A stretch of DNA of 53,259 nucleotides from the NCBI GenBank assembly GCA_002712005.1, contig PASP01000006.1, positions 58,119 to 111,377 on the forward strand. The letters are read 5' to 3'. The notes beneath the pieces are model-generated. The model did no database searches. It saw nothing but the letters and a program-made list of their open reading frames with translations, and was not told the DNA's origin. How positions within the stretch are numbered: position 1 is the stretch's first letter; each line of letters starts with the position of its first letter. Position numbers and translations under genes: made by a program. Below are positions 25,167 through 34,246 of the stretch, piece after piece. The DNA comes from Halobacteriovoraceae bacterium. Lineage in GTDB: Bacteria > Bdellovibrionota > Bacteriovoracia > Bacteriovoracales > Bacteriovoracaceae.

Positions 25167-26753
25167 GTAAAACAGCCATTGCTTCAGAGAATAGAAAGGA
25201 AAAATAAAGTCTCCTAGCTCATAATAGATAGAGAGATCAAGGAAGGTAAAATAGAAGACAGGTGCTGTTTTAGAGAGGACCTGACTTCTCTTATATCGAA
25301 GATTTCCAAATTCGGAGCGCTCTTTGGGGTGAACTTGATGATAGCCAACAACGGAGGACAGTCTAAACCTCTTTCCCCTCTTAAAAAGTCTAAAGCCTAG
25401 GTCTGTATCTTCAAAGCCATAGAAAATATAGTGAGGGGCCACAGATCCCATCTCTTCAAGATCTTGTTTCTTTATAGAGAGCCCATAAGTACAAATATAT
25501 TTCCATGGACAGTTAAATCCATTCCAATCCTCTTTCTCGGCCAATCTAAAGAAATCATACCAATAGCTATTATCCAAAACTTTTGGTCTGCTCGAATGCA
25601 GCTTAGTCCATAGAGATTCGGAAGGGGTTACATTTCCGAAGAGATCCTCATCAAGAGATTCAGCTAAATCATAACGTTTCAATTGAATAATTTCATTCTC
25701 TTGCCATTGTTGATGTGTCTTACTCAGAAAATCTGGAGGCAAGAGAATATCAGAGTCGATAAAGTGAATGAACTCCCCTTGGGCAAATCGAAGGCCAAGA
25801 TTACGACTAATACCTGCTCTAAAGCGCCCATCTCCCATGGAGCGAGGATAGACACGAGGATTTCTAATATAGAAGTAATCAAAACGATCAGGAAGTGTGG
25901 CGAGTATTTCTCGAATATCTGAAAGAAGTCCATCTGTACTCCCATCATCTACAATGATGATTTGAACTCCAAAATCAGTATTCATCTGGGCCATGGCCAA
26001 GAGAGTAAGACGTAACTCCTTCTTCTGATTAAAACAAGGGATTATAAAAGTATCACGAATCGGAGCAAGAGAGCGACTTCTCTTGTATAGAGGTTTAAGC
26101 ACCGGAAAGAAATCGAGATCTTCAGGAGTACGGGGATCCCTTTGAAGAAGGCCTGGTAGAGGATCAAATTTTAGATTCTGACTTAGCCACTTTAAAGAAA
26201 GATTCTTAACTTCACGGGTACTTAAATAAGGATCTCGAAGATCTTCTTTAATCGGAGTAAAGAAGTAATAGGAAGAATGACTTAGAAAGCTTTCTTCGAT
26301 CTCTCTATCAGAAATATCTTTGGGATGAGGTCTAAATTTATTGTGTACGAGAAAGAGGAAGTCTCGCTTTGAAAAATCATCACCACTGTTCTTATCTCTT
26401 TCTCTGTAGAGAGAAAAACACGCGGCTAAACTCTCATAAGAAGAGATAACCCTGACTTCCCTATAGTCAGGTAAGTCTATCGTTATCTCCGCACTGCCGA
26501 CGATTAGAAAATGAAGCTTAAACTCTAAAGAGAGTTCTCTAAGAAGCTCTAGTTTCTCTTTTCTTGGAGAAGAATTGAGGGGAATTAAGAGATTTTGAAA
26601 TTGATAGAAGCGCGCTCTTTTTATTTCTTTTAAGAAATCTTCTCTTTGAGAGGTTTTCTTAAAGCCTAAAATCTTTGCTTCTCTAGTGAGCTCATTTTGG
26701 AGGTTATCCGATTCATAAAAAGAAAGAGGAAAGAGTGTTCTATGATTTTTCAT
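25122..26753 (-). CDS. GT2-family glycosyltransferase with N-terminal extension
   Basis: The 543-residue protein has about 230 residues of unassigned N-terminal region followed by a GT2 domain: DTFIIPCFNQKKELRLTLLA, VQIIIVDDGSTDGL, GRFRAGISRNLGLRFAQG and FIHFIDSDILLP (DxD). CPWKYICTYGLSIKKQDLEEMG and FYGFEDTDLGFRLFKRG are the usual acceptor-side ED motif. No signal or clear membrane segment is seen except a hydrophobic C-terminal patch. It starts directly at the base before the radical-SAM gene's stop codon. The 3' end overlaps the plus-strand GT2 gene by 45 bases. Confidence 0.8.
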   Translation of the reverse strand: MKNHRTLFPLSFYESDNLQNELTREAKILGFKKTSQREDFLKEIKRARFYQFQNLLIPLNSSPRKEKLELLRELSLEFKLHFLIVGSAEITIDLPDYREVRVISSYESLAACFSLYRERDKNSGDDFSKRDFLFLVHNKFRPHPKDISDREIEESFLSHSSYYFFTPIKEDLRDPYLSTREVKNLSLKWLSQNLKFDPLPGLLQRDPRTPEDLDFFPVLKPLYKRSRSLAPIRDTFIIPCFNQKKELRLTLLAMAQMNTDFGVQIIIVDDGSTDGLLSDIREILATLPDRFDYFYIRNPRVYPRSMGDGRFRAGISRNLGLRFAQGEFIHFIDSDILLPPDFLSKTHQQWQENEIIQLKRYDLAESLDEDLFGNVTPSESLWTKLHSSRPKVLDNSYWYDFFRLAEKEDWNGFNCPWKYICTYGLSIKKQDLEEMGSVAPHYIFYGFEDTDLGFRLFKRGKRFRLSSVVGYHQVHPKERSEFGNLRYKRSQVLSKTAPVFYFTFLDLSIYYELGDFIFPFYSLKQWLFYLFCFFKKKEIGESK

Positions 26754-27908
26754 CTACTTCTTATTTTCTCTCTCAGAGGCATACTTTGCCTTCGTTTTTG
26801 GAATTTTACTATCCACACTAGAAACACAACTAGGGGTTACACAGGGCATGGGTTCTGAGAAGATATTGAATCCCTTATCAATTGTACCGAGTGGAGAATC
26901 GTGACAAGAATAGCTTCTCTTCACTTCTCCTCCTGGTTCACGAATGACAATCCCTTGAAATCCAGCTCGACAATGCCATCCCTTAAATTGATTAAAATTA
27001 AAGGCATTAAAACGCTCGGCCTGATCCATATACCAAATCTTTCCATTGGAATCGACAAGCTCAACCTGCATATTTTGAGCAATAGGCCCATCGCCTTCTA
27101 TTTCAATCTTGGGTAATTTAAAATGATCTGGCATCTTCGGTCTATTTGAGCGACGTTTGTTTTGCTCCATTTTATGTTGAGTAAAATTTCTTTGGGGCAT
27201 ACCGTTGTGCAACTTTGCCAATTGTTCACGAGTATAGCCATCCACGACTCTTGAGGCACTGGGATCAGACTGTGGTTTTAAGGTCACGTTAATTCCAGAG
27301 TCATGAAAGAATAGAGCTTCTTCGTAGTAATCCTCAAACATCTCGGGCACCATCACCATATTGATCGTCACATGAATATCATTTTCTAAGAGAAAGAGAA
27401 TCTTATCCCTAAAGTCTACTTTATTGGCCATCTCTCTATGCCAGGAAGCCGTGATACTCACACGATGGAGCTTCTTCGTCGCCTCCACATATTTTTCAAA
27501 CCAGCCAAGATGTCGTGATAAATTTGTCGTCATATGAGTGGATTGATAGGAAGGCGAGATGGGATCTTGCGAATAATATTCGAGGAGATCTAAAAAGCCG
27601 GGATGAACCGTAGGCTCTCCTCCTGAAAAGGAAAAATGGAAGCTATTAAAGCCATTATTTCTGGCCTGAAACTTAATCTTATCCATGGTGGCCATCAAAA
27701 CGTCTAAAGGGCGATGATCTCTTTCGTCAGATCGAGCATATGGCCAACAGTAACTACATTTATAATTACAATAGCGACCTAAAAGCCATGAAACATTGAA
27801 AAGGTCACGATAGAGAAGGGTCCTCTGGCCTAAAGAAACAATATCTTCAAAAGGTATTTTGGAAAAGTCGTATCGTGACCACAATAGATCATCTGAAGAA
27901 TCAGACAT
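26754..27908 (-). CDS. Radical SAM enzyme with C-terminal cysteine cluster
   Basis: From ATG 27908 (GGAG just upstream) the protein is 384 residues. The radical-SAM motif is GRYCNYKCSYCW, followed by HFSFSGGEPTVHPG. A distal set of cysteines (GWHCRAGFQG, SYSCHDSP, PCVTPSCVSS) is consistent with a SPASM-like auxiliary cluster, although sequence similarity to other members of the island is low. It lacks the N-terminal twitch cysteines. It overlaps the preceding radical-SAM gene by 8 bases and abuts the next GT2 gene, so the minus-strand order is GNYGDP enzyme, twitch enzyme, this enzyme, GT2. Confidence 0.82.
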   Translation of the reverse strand: MSDSSDDLLWSRYDFSKIPFEDIVSLGQRTLLYRDLFNVSWLLGRYCNYKCSYCWPYARSDERDHRPLDVLMATMDKIKFQARNNGFNSFHFSFSGGEPTVHPGFLDLLEYYSQDPISPSYQSTHMTTNLSRHLGWFEKYVEATKKLHRVSITASWHREMANKVDFRDKILFLLENDIHVTINMVMVPEMFEDYYEEALFFHDSGINVTLKPQSDPSASRVVDGYTREQLAKLHNGMPQRNFTQHKMEQNKRRSNRPKMPDHFKLPKIEIEGDGPIAQNMQVELVDSNGKIWYMDQAERFNAFNFNQFKGWHCRAGFQGIVIREPGGEVKRSYSCHDSPLGTIDKGFNIFSEPMPCVTPSCVSSVDSKIPKTKAKYASERENKK

Positions 27909-29439
27909 GATCTCCACCTGCTAGCGATGGAGTCGAAACCTGGGCATAATCCAATAATTCCCTCATTTCCGGAAATGTTTTAGAAAAGTCAGTTCCTCTG
28001 ATTTCATCCATCAGTTGAATATATTCAATAAATTCAGGCATTCGATTCGACCAGTCTTCAGATTTCATAAACTGGATCATCCCTTTTAAACGTTTAATAC
28101 CGTAGGGAGCCTCAAGGAATTTTTCTTTATCTACCTTTAAATTGAATTCATCAAAATGATCTTCAAGCCACTGGTAGAACTCTTCATATTTCTTTTCCAC
28201 TTTTTCTTTAAATTCCGGTGGGAGAACTTTTACATTTAAATGGGCAGGATGATAGACAAAATGAAAATTGATCAGCCCTGCTCCCAACGGCCAAGGATTG
28301 ATCTTTTTAAAGTCTTGCTTAAGCTTCCATTTAATAAAGTCAGGAATATAGTAAATATTAAGGATTTGAACAGCGCAGGCAATCGTCACTTCCACATGAT
28401 CGCCTGTAGCTTCGAGCAAGCGAAAAGTATTCATAACATTATCCCACTTAGCTGGATAACGAATATAAGAATTCATCTCTTCAAATGAATCAATCGAATA
28501 GTGAAAACGAACGCTCTTAAATTCCTTCCACAGATCAAGAAGACGTTGGGGCATCTCCATTCCATTTGAATTATAGCGCAGCTGAATCGCTGGAGCGTAG
28601 CCTTGAGCTACACATTGTTCTAATAATTTATAGTGCTCTTCAATTATGGTGGCCTCTCCCCCGGCAAAGTAGAGTTGCTTCATATGGGGAATTTGAGCAT
28701 AGAGTTGATCCCAAAATTTTGGATTATTGAGATGCCAATTATAAGTAGCACCATCAACTCGCCCTTTATTATTCCACTGCATAATCTCTTTGAGACTATC
28801 ATTTTTAATGTGGGGATAGAGTTTATTCCAATCCTCCACCCACAATGAAGAATCATGGGGTGAACACATGATGCACTTCAGATTACACTTTGTTCCCAAT
28901 CTTAAATCTATATAATAAACTTTAGGATCAATCGTTCCATCATTTGAAGTTTCTTGTAAGAGTTCATCGAGATCAATCTGATCATCCCAATAACGGGTTT
29001 CCCAATTTCTCTTAGAGAGATGACCGGCAGCTTCTTCTTTAAAACATTTTGTACAAGAGGGAGGAACCTCACCTTTCATCATCATCCGACGAATATTTTT
29101 CATATACTCGTTATTCCATGCCTCTAAGAGATCAGTATGATTAAAGTTTGCCGGTCTTCCATCATCATTTTTCAAGATTCCGACCTCTCCTCCATGAACC
29201 TTGTCGTTTGTAGCTCCCACAGAACTGGCGTTAGCGGTACAACAAACTCTCATATGTCCATTGGGTCGAGTTGAAAGATGAATCCAAGGAAGCGCACAAT
29301 AAGTGGCGCTTCTTTTTCTTTCTCCCTTAGGATCGATTTTGGCGGCGACATTCGGTTCTTTAGAATTGAGATGGGCAGAAGACTTTTCAGATGTCCTTTC
29401 TTTTGATTTAAATGGATTTAATTTTTTAAGAAATGACAT
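27901..29439 (-). CDS. Twitch-domain radical SAM enzyme
   Basis: The 512-residue protein has a basic N-terminal lead, YCALPWIHLSTRPNGHMRVCC, CTKCFKEEAAGH, then the radical-SAM motif with Cys185, Cys189 and Cys192 (TKCNLKCIMC), YFAGGEATIIEE, and SIDSFEEMNSYIRYPAKW. The last positions before the GGEP equivalent read GGEA, a small change from the family. It is most like the twitch enzyme at 21801-23249 in length and C-terminal layout (both have PLHFNIKILPP / PAHLNVKVLPP). It starts at the base where the upstream GNYGDP enzyme stops. Confidence 0.83.
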   Translation of the reverse strand: MSFLKKLNPFKSKERTSEKSSAHLNSKEPNVAAKIDPKGERKRSATYCALPWIHLSTRPNGHMRVCCTANASSVGATNDKVHGGEVGILKNDDGRPANFNHTDLLEAWNNEYMKNIRRMMMKGEVPPSCTKCFKEEAAGHLSKRNWETRYWDDQIDLDELLQETSNDGTIDPKVYYIDLRLGTKCNLKCIMCSPHDSSLWVEDWNKLYPHIKNDSLKEIMQWNNKGRVDGATYNWHLNNPKFWDQLYAQIPHMKQLYFAGGEATIIEEHYKLLEQCVAQGYAPAIQLRYNSNGMEMPQRLLDLWKEFKSVRFHYSIDSFEEMNSYIRYPAKWDNVMNTFRLLEATGDHVEVTIACAVQILNIYYIPDFIKWKLKQDFKKINPWPLGAGLINFHFVYHPAHLNVKVLPPEFKEKVEKKYEEFYQWLEDHFDEFNLKVDKEKFLEAPYGIKRLKGMIQFMKSEDWSNRMPEFIEYIQLMDEIRGTDFSKTFPEMRELLDYAQVSTPSLAGGDHV

Positions 29440-30521
29440 TACTTATATTGATCCTTAAATTGATTAAAAGATTGTCCACACGTTTTAGAGCAAACTTTTA
29501 ATTTACCTGCTTCTAAAGATGAGCAACTCCAACTCTTTTGAACTTGAGAAAAGAACTCTCCTTCCAAAATATCACCAAGTTTATGAATTTTGGCATCAAT
29601 GAGCTCAACTCCACCACTTCTCTCTAAGAGCTTCCATATTTCTGAGCTGCGAGGACGATTATACCATAGATAGAGTTGATTTCCCGTCCAGCAACAGGGA
29701 AAGACAAACCCTTGAGAGGAAATATAAATACTCCCCTCCTTACTCGTTTTGCAGGCCACCTCTGTTTGGTTGAGATAATTTTCCAAAGAACCAAATTCTC
29801 TAACGAGAGATTGCTCCTTTTGCAAAGAGGAGTTTTGAAAGTCTGGATTTTGTGGTTTTTCAAGATAGTACTCAACCTCACCTTGAAGATTGTGAACCTC
29901 TTGGCGCTCTTTTCCTTTAAGTTTGGTATTTGAAAAAAATCGACCCGTCTTCTTTACCGTGAATTTCTCAAAACCCATTTTTTGGGAAAGTTCACGGGCC
30001 TTCTCCACAAGGTGTTCGTTGTGAGCGAAAACGATATATTCCCACACGGCCCGTCCACCGTTATCGATGAAACTTTGAATATTGGCCATCACCCTATCGA
30101 AACTAACATTACGCCGGTAGAGGTGATTCGTATCTTGAAGCCCATCAATCCCAAACTTGATATCTCCACGGCCATCAATGACCTTGGCCAATTCTCCCCA
30201 CCAAGCAGGAGTTCTCATTCCCCCATTGGTATTCATCCCTAGATTCATATCTGGATTCGTTTCTCGTAAATATTGGAAGACCTCTAGGGTATCTCGCGCA
30301 ACCCCAGGATCACCGTAATTCCCACACATGAAAACACGTCGAATATGACGGACTATATCTGGGGGCATGATTTTCTTAATATCTTCTAGGCTGAGTTCTG
30401 TTTGGGAAAGATGCGGATTCTCTTTACCGCCCAGAATATTACGCGCACATTGGGGACAACTCGCATTACAGCGATCAGTAATTTCCAAGTGAATTTGCTT
30501 AATATTTTCGAGTTTAAACAT
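29439..30521 (-). CDS. Radical SAM/SPASM-type enzyme, GNYGDP sub-family
   Basis: The 360-residue protein has Cys18, Cys22 and Cys25 in DRCNASCPQCAR. FMCGNYGDPGVARD replaces the GGEP strand, and KFGIDGLQDTNHLYRRN and WEYIVFAHNEH match the twin enzyme at 16728-17768 motif by motif. SPASM-like cysteines follow (ACKTSKEGSIYISSQGFVFPCCW, SCSS, VCSKTC). It heads a four-gene minus-strand operon. A promoter candidate lies in the 194-bp divergent gap. Confidence 0.85.
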   Translation of the reverse strand: MFKLENIKQIHLEITDRCNASCPQCARNILGGKENPHLSQTELSLEDIKKIMPPDIVRHIRRVFMCGNYGDPGVARDTLEVFQYLRETNPDMNLGMNTNGGMRTPAWWGELAKVIDGRGDIKFGIDGLQDTNHLYRRNVSFDRVMANIQSFIDNGGRAVWEYIVFAHNEHLVEKARELSQKMGFEKFTVKKTGRFFSNTKLKGKERQEVHNLQGEVEYYLEKPQNPDFQNSSLQKEQSLVREFGSLENYLNQTEVACKTSKEGSIYISSQGFVFPCCWTGNQLYLWYNRPRSSEIWKLLERSGGVELIDAKIHKLGDILEGEFFSQVQKSWSCSSLEAGKLKVCSKTCGQSFNQFKDQYK

Positions 30522-30536
30522 ATGAAATCTTGCTCT

Positions 30537-30565
30537 TTTATCCCCTAAAACAAGAACTTAACCAA
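30537..30565 (-). promoter_or_regulatory. Putative promoter for the minus-strand radical-SAM operon
   Basis: Read on the minus strand, TTGGTT (30560-30565) and GATAAA (30537-30542) are spaced by 17 bases, 16 bases before the ATG at 30521. The match to consensus is moderate. Confidence 0.35.
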
Positions 30566-30641
30566 GGATAAAACTCCATTATTAAGTTCAGGAAATGATA
30601 AAAATTTATTGAATTCATTTAAGATTTTAATGCTTTAAGGC

Positions 30642-30647
30642 TATAAT
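30642..30647 (+). promoter_or_regulatory. Putative -10 element for the small exported protein and hydroxylase genes
   Basis: A perfect TATAAT at 30642-30647 lies about 70 bases before the ATG at 30716. The -35 at 17 bases upstream (TTAAGA) is weak, so an activator may be needed. Confidence 0.4.
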
Positions 30648-30715
30648 GGAAAGTAATTGTCACAATTTGTGAACGAGCTCTACTAACCCCAAGAGAGATA
30701 TCAAAGAAGGATTCC

Positions 30716-31189
30716 ATGGATAGAAGAAAATTGATGAAATCGGCCCTTGTCCTATTACCAGTGTTGAAAGCTCCTTTGCTCTTCGCAAAGAAGGCCAATC
30801 CAAACTATCTCAACCCCGGTAGTTCAAGTGGTGCAAGTAAGGCCCATAATCTATCCCAAGAAATTCTCTCTCCCTCGCAAAATTCTCAACAATATTTTAG
30901 AGTCCACATTGAAGTGAATCGCTTTGCCAATAACGGACAAGATAGAGAAAAAGTTAAATCTCATTATATGAAAGGCAGTATAAAAGAGCTCAATGATAAA
31001 TATCTTCGTCAAAACCAACTGGCCTTCACAACCGTTGAGAAGTCTTCGAAGAAGATCAATTGGGAATATGCTTTTCACTCTGAAGCTGATTACAAAGCGT
31101 GGAAAAGAGAGCTTGAAAGTCATTATATTGATTATTCGAAAGCTCATGCCTTGGGACTTCAAGAAAAGATTAGCTTTTCCCAATGTTAA
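30716..31189 (+). CDS. Small exported protein with Tat-like signal and C-terminal cysteine
   Basis: The 157-residue product begins MDRRKLMKSALVLLPVL, a twin-arginine-like signal (RRxLMK) followed by a short hydrophobic region and a possible cleavage near LFA-KK. The mature part is Ser/Asn/Lys-rich. It has no cysteine until the very last residue (...FSQC). It is transcribed divergently from the radical-SAM operon and followed 15 bases later by the hydroxylase-like gene. The function is unknown. It is the only small, exported, non-enzyme protein inside the island, which makes it a candidate substrate, but there is no direct evidence of modification. Confidence 0.6.
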   Translation: MDRRKLMKSALVLLPVLKAPLLFAKKANPNYLNPGSSSGASKAHNLSQEILSPSQNSQQYFRVHIEVNRFANNGQDREKVKSHYMKGSIKELNDKYLRQNQLAFTTVEKSSKKINWEYAFHSEADYKAWKRELESHYIDYSKAHALGLQEKISFSQC

Positions 31190-31204
31190 GCTCCTTAGGA
31201 TACT

Positions 31205-32113
31205 ATGCCTATACGAATTTCTGACATACCAGATGAATGCTTAATCCATGATCATCTCCAAGAGAGCTTCTCTTTAACGGAACACTGGGAAGCTCTTCAA
31301 AAACATGATCCTGACGAATTGCGACCTCTCTATAGTTCCTATAATCTCTCTTCTTTCCAAATCAATTTTGAAGAAATTAATCGTGAAGTTGAAGAGATCT
31401 ATTCACGTTTTGAATTTCAAGGTTGGGCCAAGCCAGGTACTCAAAAGTATGATCGATCCTATGGTGGTATAGCGTTGACCCAGAATCACAATCAACAACT
31501 TGATTGGAAGAGAGGCCTTCTCGGTCACGAAGAGGCCATGAAAAAGAAATTTAATTTTTCTAAATGGAAGAATTTGGTTAACTCTAAAGGGCATTTTCAA
31601 TTTCTTAAAAATACTCTTCAAGAAAAGAGAAGAGGAACCTACTACGATTCCTATAGCTTTCATATTCCCACAAAAATCTGTGATGAGTTTAGAGAAATCC
31701 ATAAAATTACGACTTTATTTAAAAGGCCTTTTTTTCGCTCAAGAATTGCGACTATCCCTAAAGGCCATAAAATTGAACCTCAAGAAGGGTGGCATAGAGA
31801 TGAGAGACTCTTTCTCTTTTATCGCGCCATTATCCCTTTGCAAACGAATGAAAACTGCAAAATCCAAGTGGAGACCCATGAGGGAAAGAAAGATTTCTCA
31901 CCCCAAGTAGGAATGGCCTATACCTTTAACACTCGCTTGCCTCACGCAGCTTTTACCACAGAAGCTTGTAACTTTGATCGCCACTACTTGGTATTTTGTT
32001 TTAGTCCTTGGATGGATTTTTCAAGAGAAGATCAGAGTTTTCAACTGAATGAGCATGCTGGAAAAACTCATCCCTTTGACCTCTTTAACTTTCATACATT
32101 TAACGCCGCTTAA
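31205..32113 (+). CDS. Aspartyl/asparaginyl beta-hydroxylase-like Fe(II)/2-oxoglutarate protein
   Basis: The 302-residue protein carries a candidate facial triad, His197 and Asp199 in GWHRDERLF with His247 in NTRLPHAAF. Arg259 in DRHYLVF is placed to bind 2-oxoglutarate. The 50-residue spacing and the terminal RHYLVFCFSPW strand are typical of the AspH-type cupin. Residues 1-170 are unassigned. Such enzymes hydroxylate peptide Asp/Asn side chains or small molecules. It follows the small Cys-ending protein after 15 bases. The stop overlaps the convergent PP-loop gene by 14 bases. Confidence 0.65.
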   Translation: MPIRISDIPDECLIHDHLQESFSLTEHWEALQKHDPDELRPLYSSYNLSSFQINFEEINREVEEIYSRFEFQGWAKPGTQKYDRSYGGIALTQNHNQQLDWKRGLLGHEEAMKKKFNFSKWKNLVNSKGHFQFLKNTLQEKRRGTYYDSYSFHIPTKICDEFREIHKITTLFKRPFFRSRIATIPKGHKIEPQEGWHRDERLFLFYRAIIPLQTNENCKIQVETHEGKKDFSPQVGMAYTFNTRLPHAAFTTEACNFDRHYLVFCFSPWMDFSREDQSFQLNEHAGKTHPFDLFNFHTFNAA

Positions 32114-33209
32114 ATTTACTCAAACCTGGAATCATATCCCAAAAATAGGAACTCTTACTGTGAGCCGATGAACTTGGTCCTTGTTTTTCAATATGGGCGT
32201 AAAAATGTCTAGGTCGCAAAGAAAGAGGAGCTTTTAAAAGTTCACCATTGGTCCATTCCCTCGCAAAGTAAGTTGCACGTTCTATAGAAGTTTCAAAATC
32301 AGAAAACTCTTTGAGGTGATGATGGGCCGTCATTTTAGGTCTTTCCTCCAACTCAGGAAAGTTCTGATAGAGTAATTCTTTCTGTCTCTTTAAGCTTCTT
32401 CCCTCTTCATCTCCACGTATAAAGAGGCATTCCTTTCCTGCAATTTCAGAGCGAAATTTTAAAGAGAAGAGATCACGGCCCCCTAGGGCAAGATGATTGG
32501 CCAATGTATACCAAAGCCTTCCAAACTGATAGGGAAAGGCCACTTCAATACCTAAGGAATGGGCATAGACTTGACGCTCGACCCTATCGGTTTCTCTAGA
32601 GAGGTGATAGAAAGACTGATCACTTTCACACCAGAGAACCTGAGGCATGTGAGAGCCAAAGAGAGCATACTCAGAAAGCGGATTGACACTCTTTAGTCCA
32701 TAAGAGGAGAAAGAACCTGGCGAAATATTATGAAGCAAATGAAGCTCTGTAAGAAGCCATGAGTGGATATAATCCTCAAAGCTTAGAGTGACGATCTCCA
32801 CAGGAATTTTCCACTTTTCACAAAATTTCTTCGCCCAATAGTACTCATCCCTATTTCTTCCCATCACATCTACAAAAACGGCCCTAGGGTTAAGACCTAA
32901 TTGATGAGCAGTGAAGAGTATGACTTCACTATCGATTCCGCCACTATAGAGAATGACTGGAGACTTTTGTTCAAAAACCCTATCTATATCTAATAAGATT
33001 TCTTCTAATAACTTTCTGAATTCTTTCGGGCGATAGTAGTCGGGCTCCATTTGGGGAAAATTACAATGAAAAGAGAAGTCCGTGCCTCCATGACGCCAAG
33101 CACTCTTAAAGGCCTCTTTCTTATTTTCAAAAGTCATAGACTCAAAGGGATTTGCAAAATGAAAGGAATTAGCATAATCCGAAAAATGAAGCTCTAATGG
33201 GTCGTTCAT
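32100..33209 (-). CDS. PP-loop ATPase (asparagine synthetase/QueC-like)
   Basis: The 369-residue protein has the adenylating PP-loop VILYSGGIDSEVIL (SGGxDS at residues 89-94) followed by RAVFVDVMGRNRDEYYWAKKFCEKW, as in ATP pyrophosphatases that adenylate a carbonyl or carboxyl for attack by ammonia or sulfur. The N-terminal about 80 residues do not show a glutaminase Cys nucleophile, so it is not a full AsnB. It may amidate or thiolate an intermediate of the pathway. ATG 33209 has no overlapping partner upstream. It is monocistronic and convergent with the hydroxylase-like gene. Confidence 0.7.
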   Translation of the reverse strand: MNDPLELHFSDYANSFHFANPFESMTFENKKEAFKSAWRHGGTDFSFHCNFPQMEPDYYRPKEFRKLLEEILLDIDRVFEQKSPVILYSGGIDSEVILFTAHQLGLNPRAVFVDVMGRNRDEYYWAKKFCEKWKIPVEIVTLSFEDYIHSWLLTELHLLHNISPGSFSSYGLKSVNPLSEYALFGSHMPQVLWCESDQSFYHLSRETDRVERQVYAHSLGIEVAFPYQFGRLWYTLANHLALGGRDLFSLKFRSEIAGKECLFIRGDEEGRSLKRQKELLYQNFPELEERPKMTAHHHLKEFSDFETSIERATYFAREWTNGELLKAPLSLRPRHFYAHIEKQGPSSSAHSKSSYFWDMIPGLSKFKRR

Positions 33210-33298
33210 GAGCTACAGATTACCACAAGTTTAACTAATGAGTTATAATAATTGCCACAATAAATATGAATAGAATTTTTAAGAAATAGAAGTCAATT

Positions 33299-34246
33299 AT
33301 GGAATTTGAAATAGCCTATATCTCCTATGATGAACCAAATGCTAGTGAAAATCTGGCCGATTTAAAATCGAAGCTCCCCCCAGGAACAAAGCTCCATCAC
33401 ATTCACGGGGTCAAAGGATTAGATGAATCTCATAGAGCCGCAGCCCAGTCAGTGAAAAGTGACCGAGTACTTATAGTAGATGGGGACAATAAAGTGACAA
33501 GAGACTTCTTTCAAGTAGACTTTAATTCCCTTTTAAAAGATATCCCCGCTGATCGAGTACTCTCTTGGGCATCAAAGAATATTATCAATGGTCTCATCTA
33601 TGGAAATGGTGGATTAAAACTATGGCCAACTCATTTACTCAAACAGGTTAATTGCCATAGTGCTAAAAGCGGACAAACAGACTGGTGCCAACAATTTCCC
33701 TACCAACAATTGAATAATTGGTATAGCTACTGCATGTGTAATGGCAGTCCTTTTCAAGCCTTTAGAGCAGGATTCAGAGAAGGAGTTAAACTTTGCTTAG
33801 ACTCAGAAGGAAAAAGAAATCCCCTCCTCAAACAATCTCCTCACCTTCTCTATGAGGGAAATCGTTCTCGACTTCTCCAATGGATGAGCGTGGGTGCCGA
33901 TGTAACGAACGGTGAATATGCCATGTTTGGAGCACGACTTGGATGTATAAGAGTCATTTGTGAAGATGACTTTAATCTCGAACAAATTAACGATTATGAC
34001 TGGTTCCATGACTATTGGAATGGTGAATTCTCCTATGTTAGAGATGGGAATTACCAAGAGCATTTTGATCGCTTGGTCTATGAACTTGAAGAGCATACCG
34101 GTTTATTTATCTCTAACTTCAACCACGAGCAAAGTCGTGCCATTAAGAAAATGATCCCACGACCCAAACGATCCGGAGTTCTCATGCCTAGCCCAAGTGA
34201 TAGAGACTCCTTAATTGAACAGGGTAATCTGGAGAAGCAGCTGTGA
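33299..34246 (+). CDS. GT-A-like protein with DGDN motif
   Basis: The 315-residue protein opens with IAYISYDEPNASENLADL and VHGVKG-like IHGVKGLDESHRAAA. DRVLIVDGDNKV (DGDN at 61-64) looks like the DxD metal site of a GT-A glycosyltransferase. NGLIYGNGGLKLWP and later conserved aromatics follow. This pattern is familiar to me from uncharacterised proteins of marine bacteria and large phages, but no function is established. It overlaps the next gene by 4 bases (GTGA), so the pair is coupled. Confidence 0.55.
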   Translation: MEFEIAYISYDEPNASENLADLKSKLPPGTKLHHIHGVKGLDESHRAAAQSVKSDRVLIVDGDNKVTRDFFQVDFNSLLKDIPADRVLSWASKNIINGLIYGNGGLKLWPTHLLKQVNCHSAKSGQTDWCQQFPYQQLNNWYSYCMCNGSPFQAFRAGFREGVKLCLDSEGKRNPLLKQSPHLLYEGNRSRLLQWMSVGADVTNGEYAMFGARLGCIRVICEDDFNLEQINDYDWFHDYWNGEFSYVRDGNYQEHFDRLVYELEEHTGLFISNFNHEQSRAIKKMIPRPKRSGVLMPSPSDRDSLIEQGNLEKQL

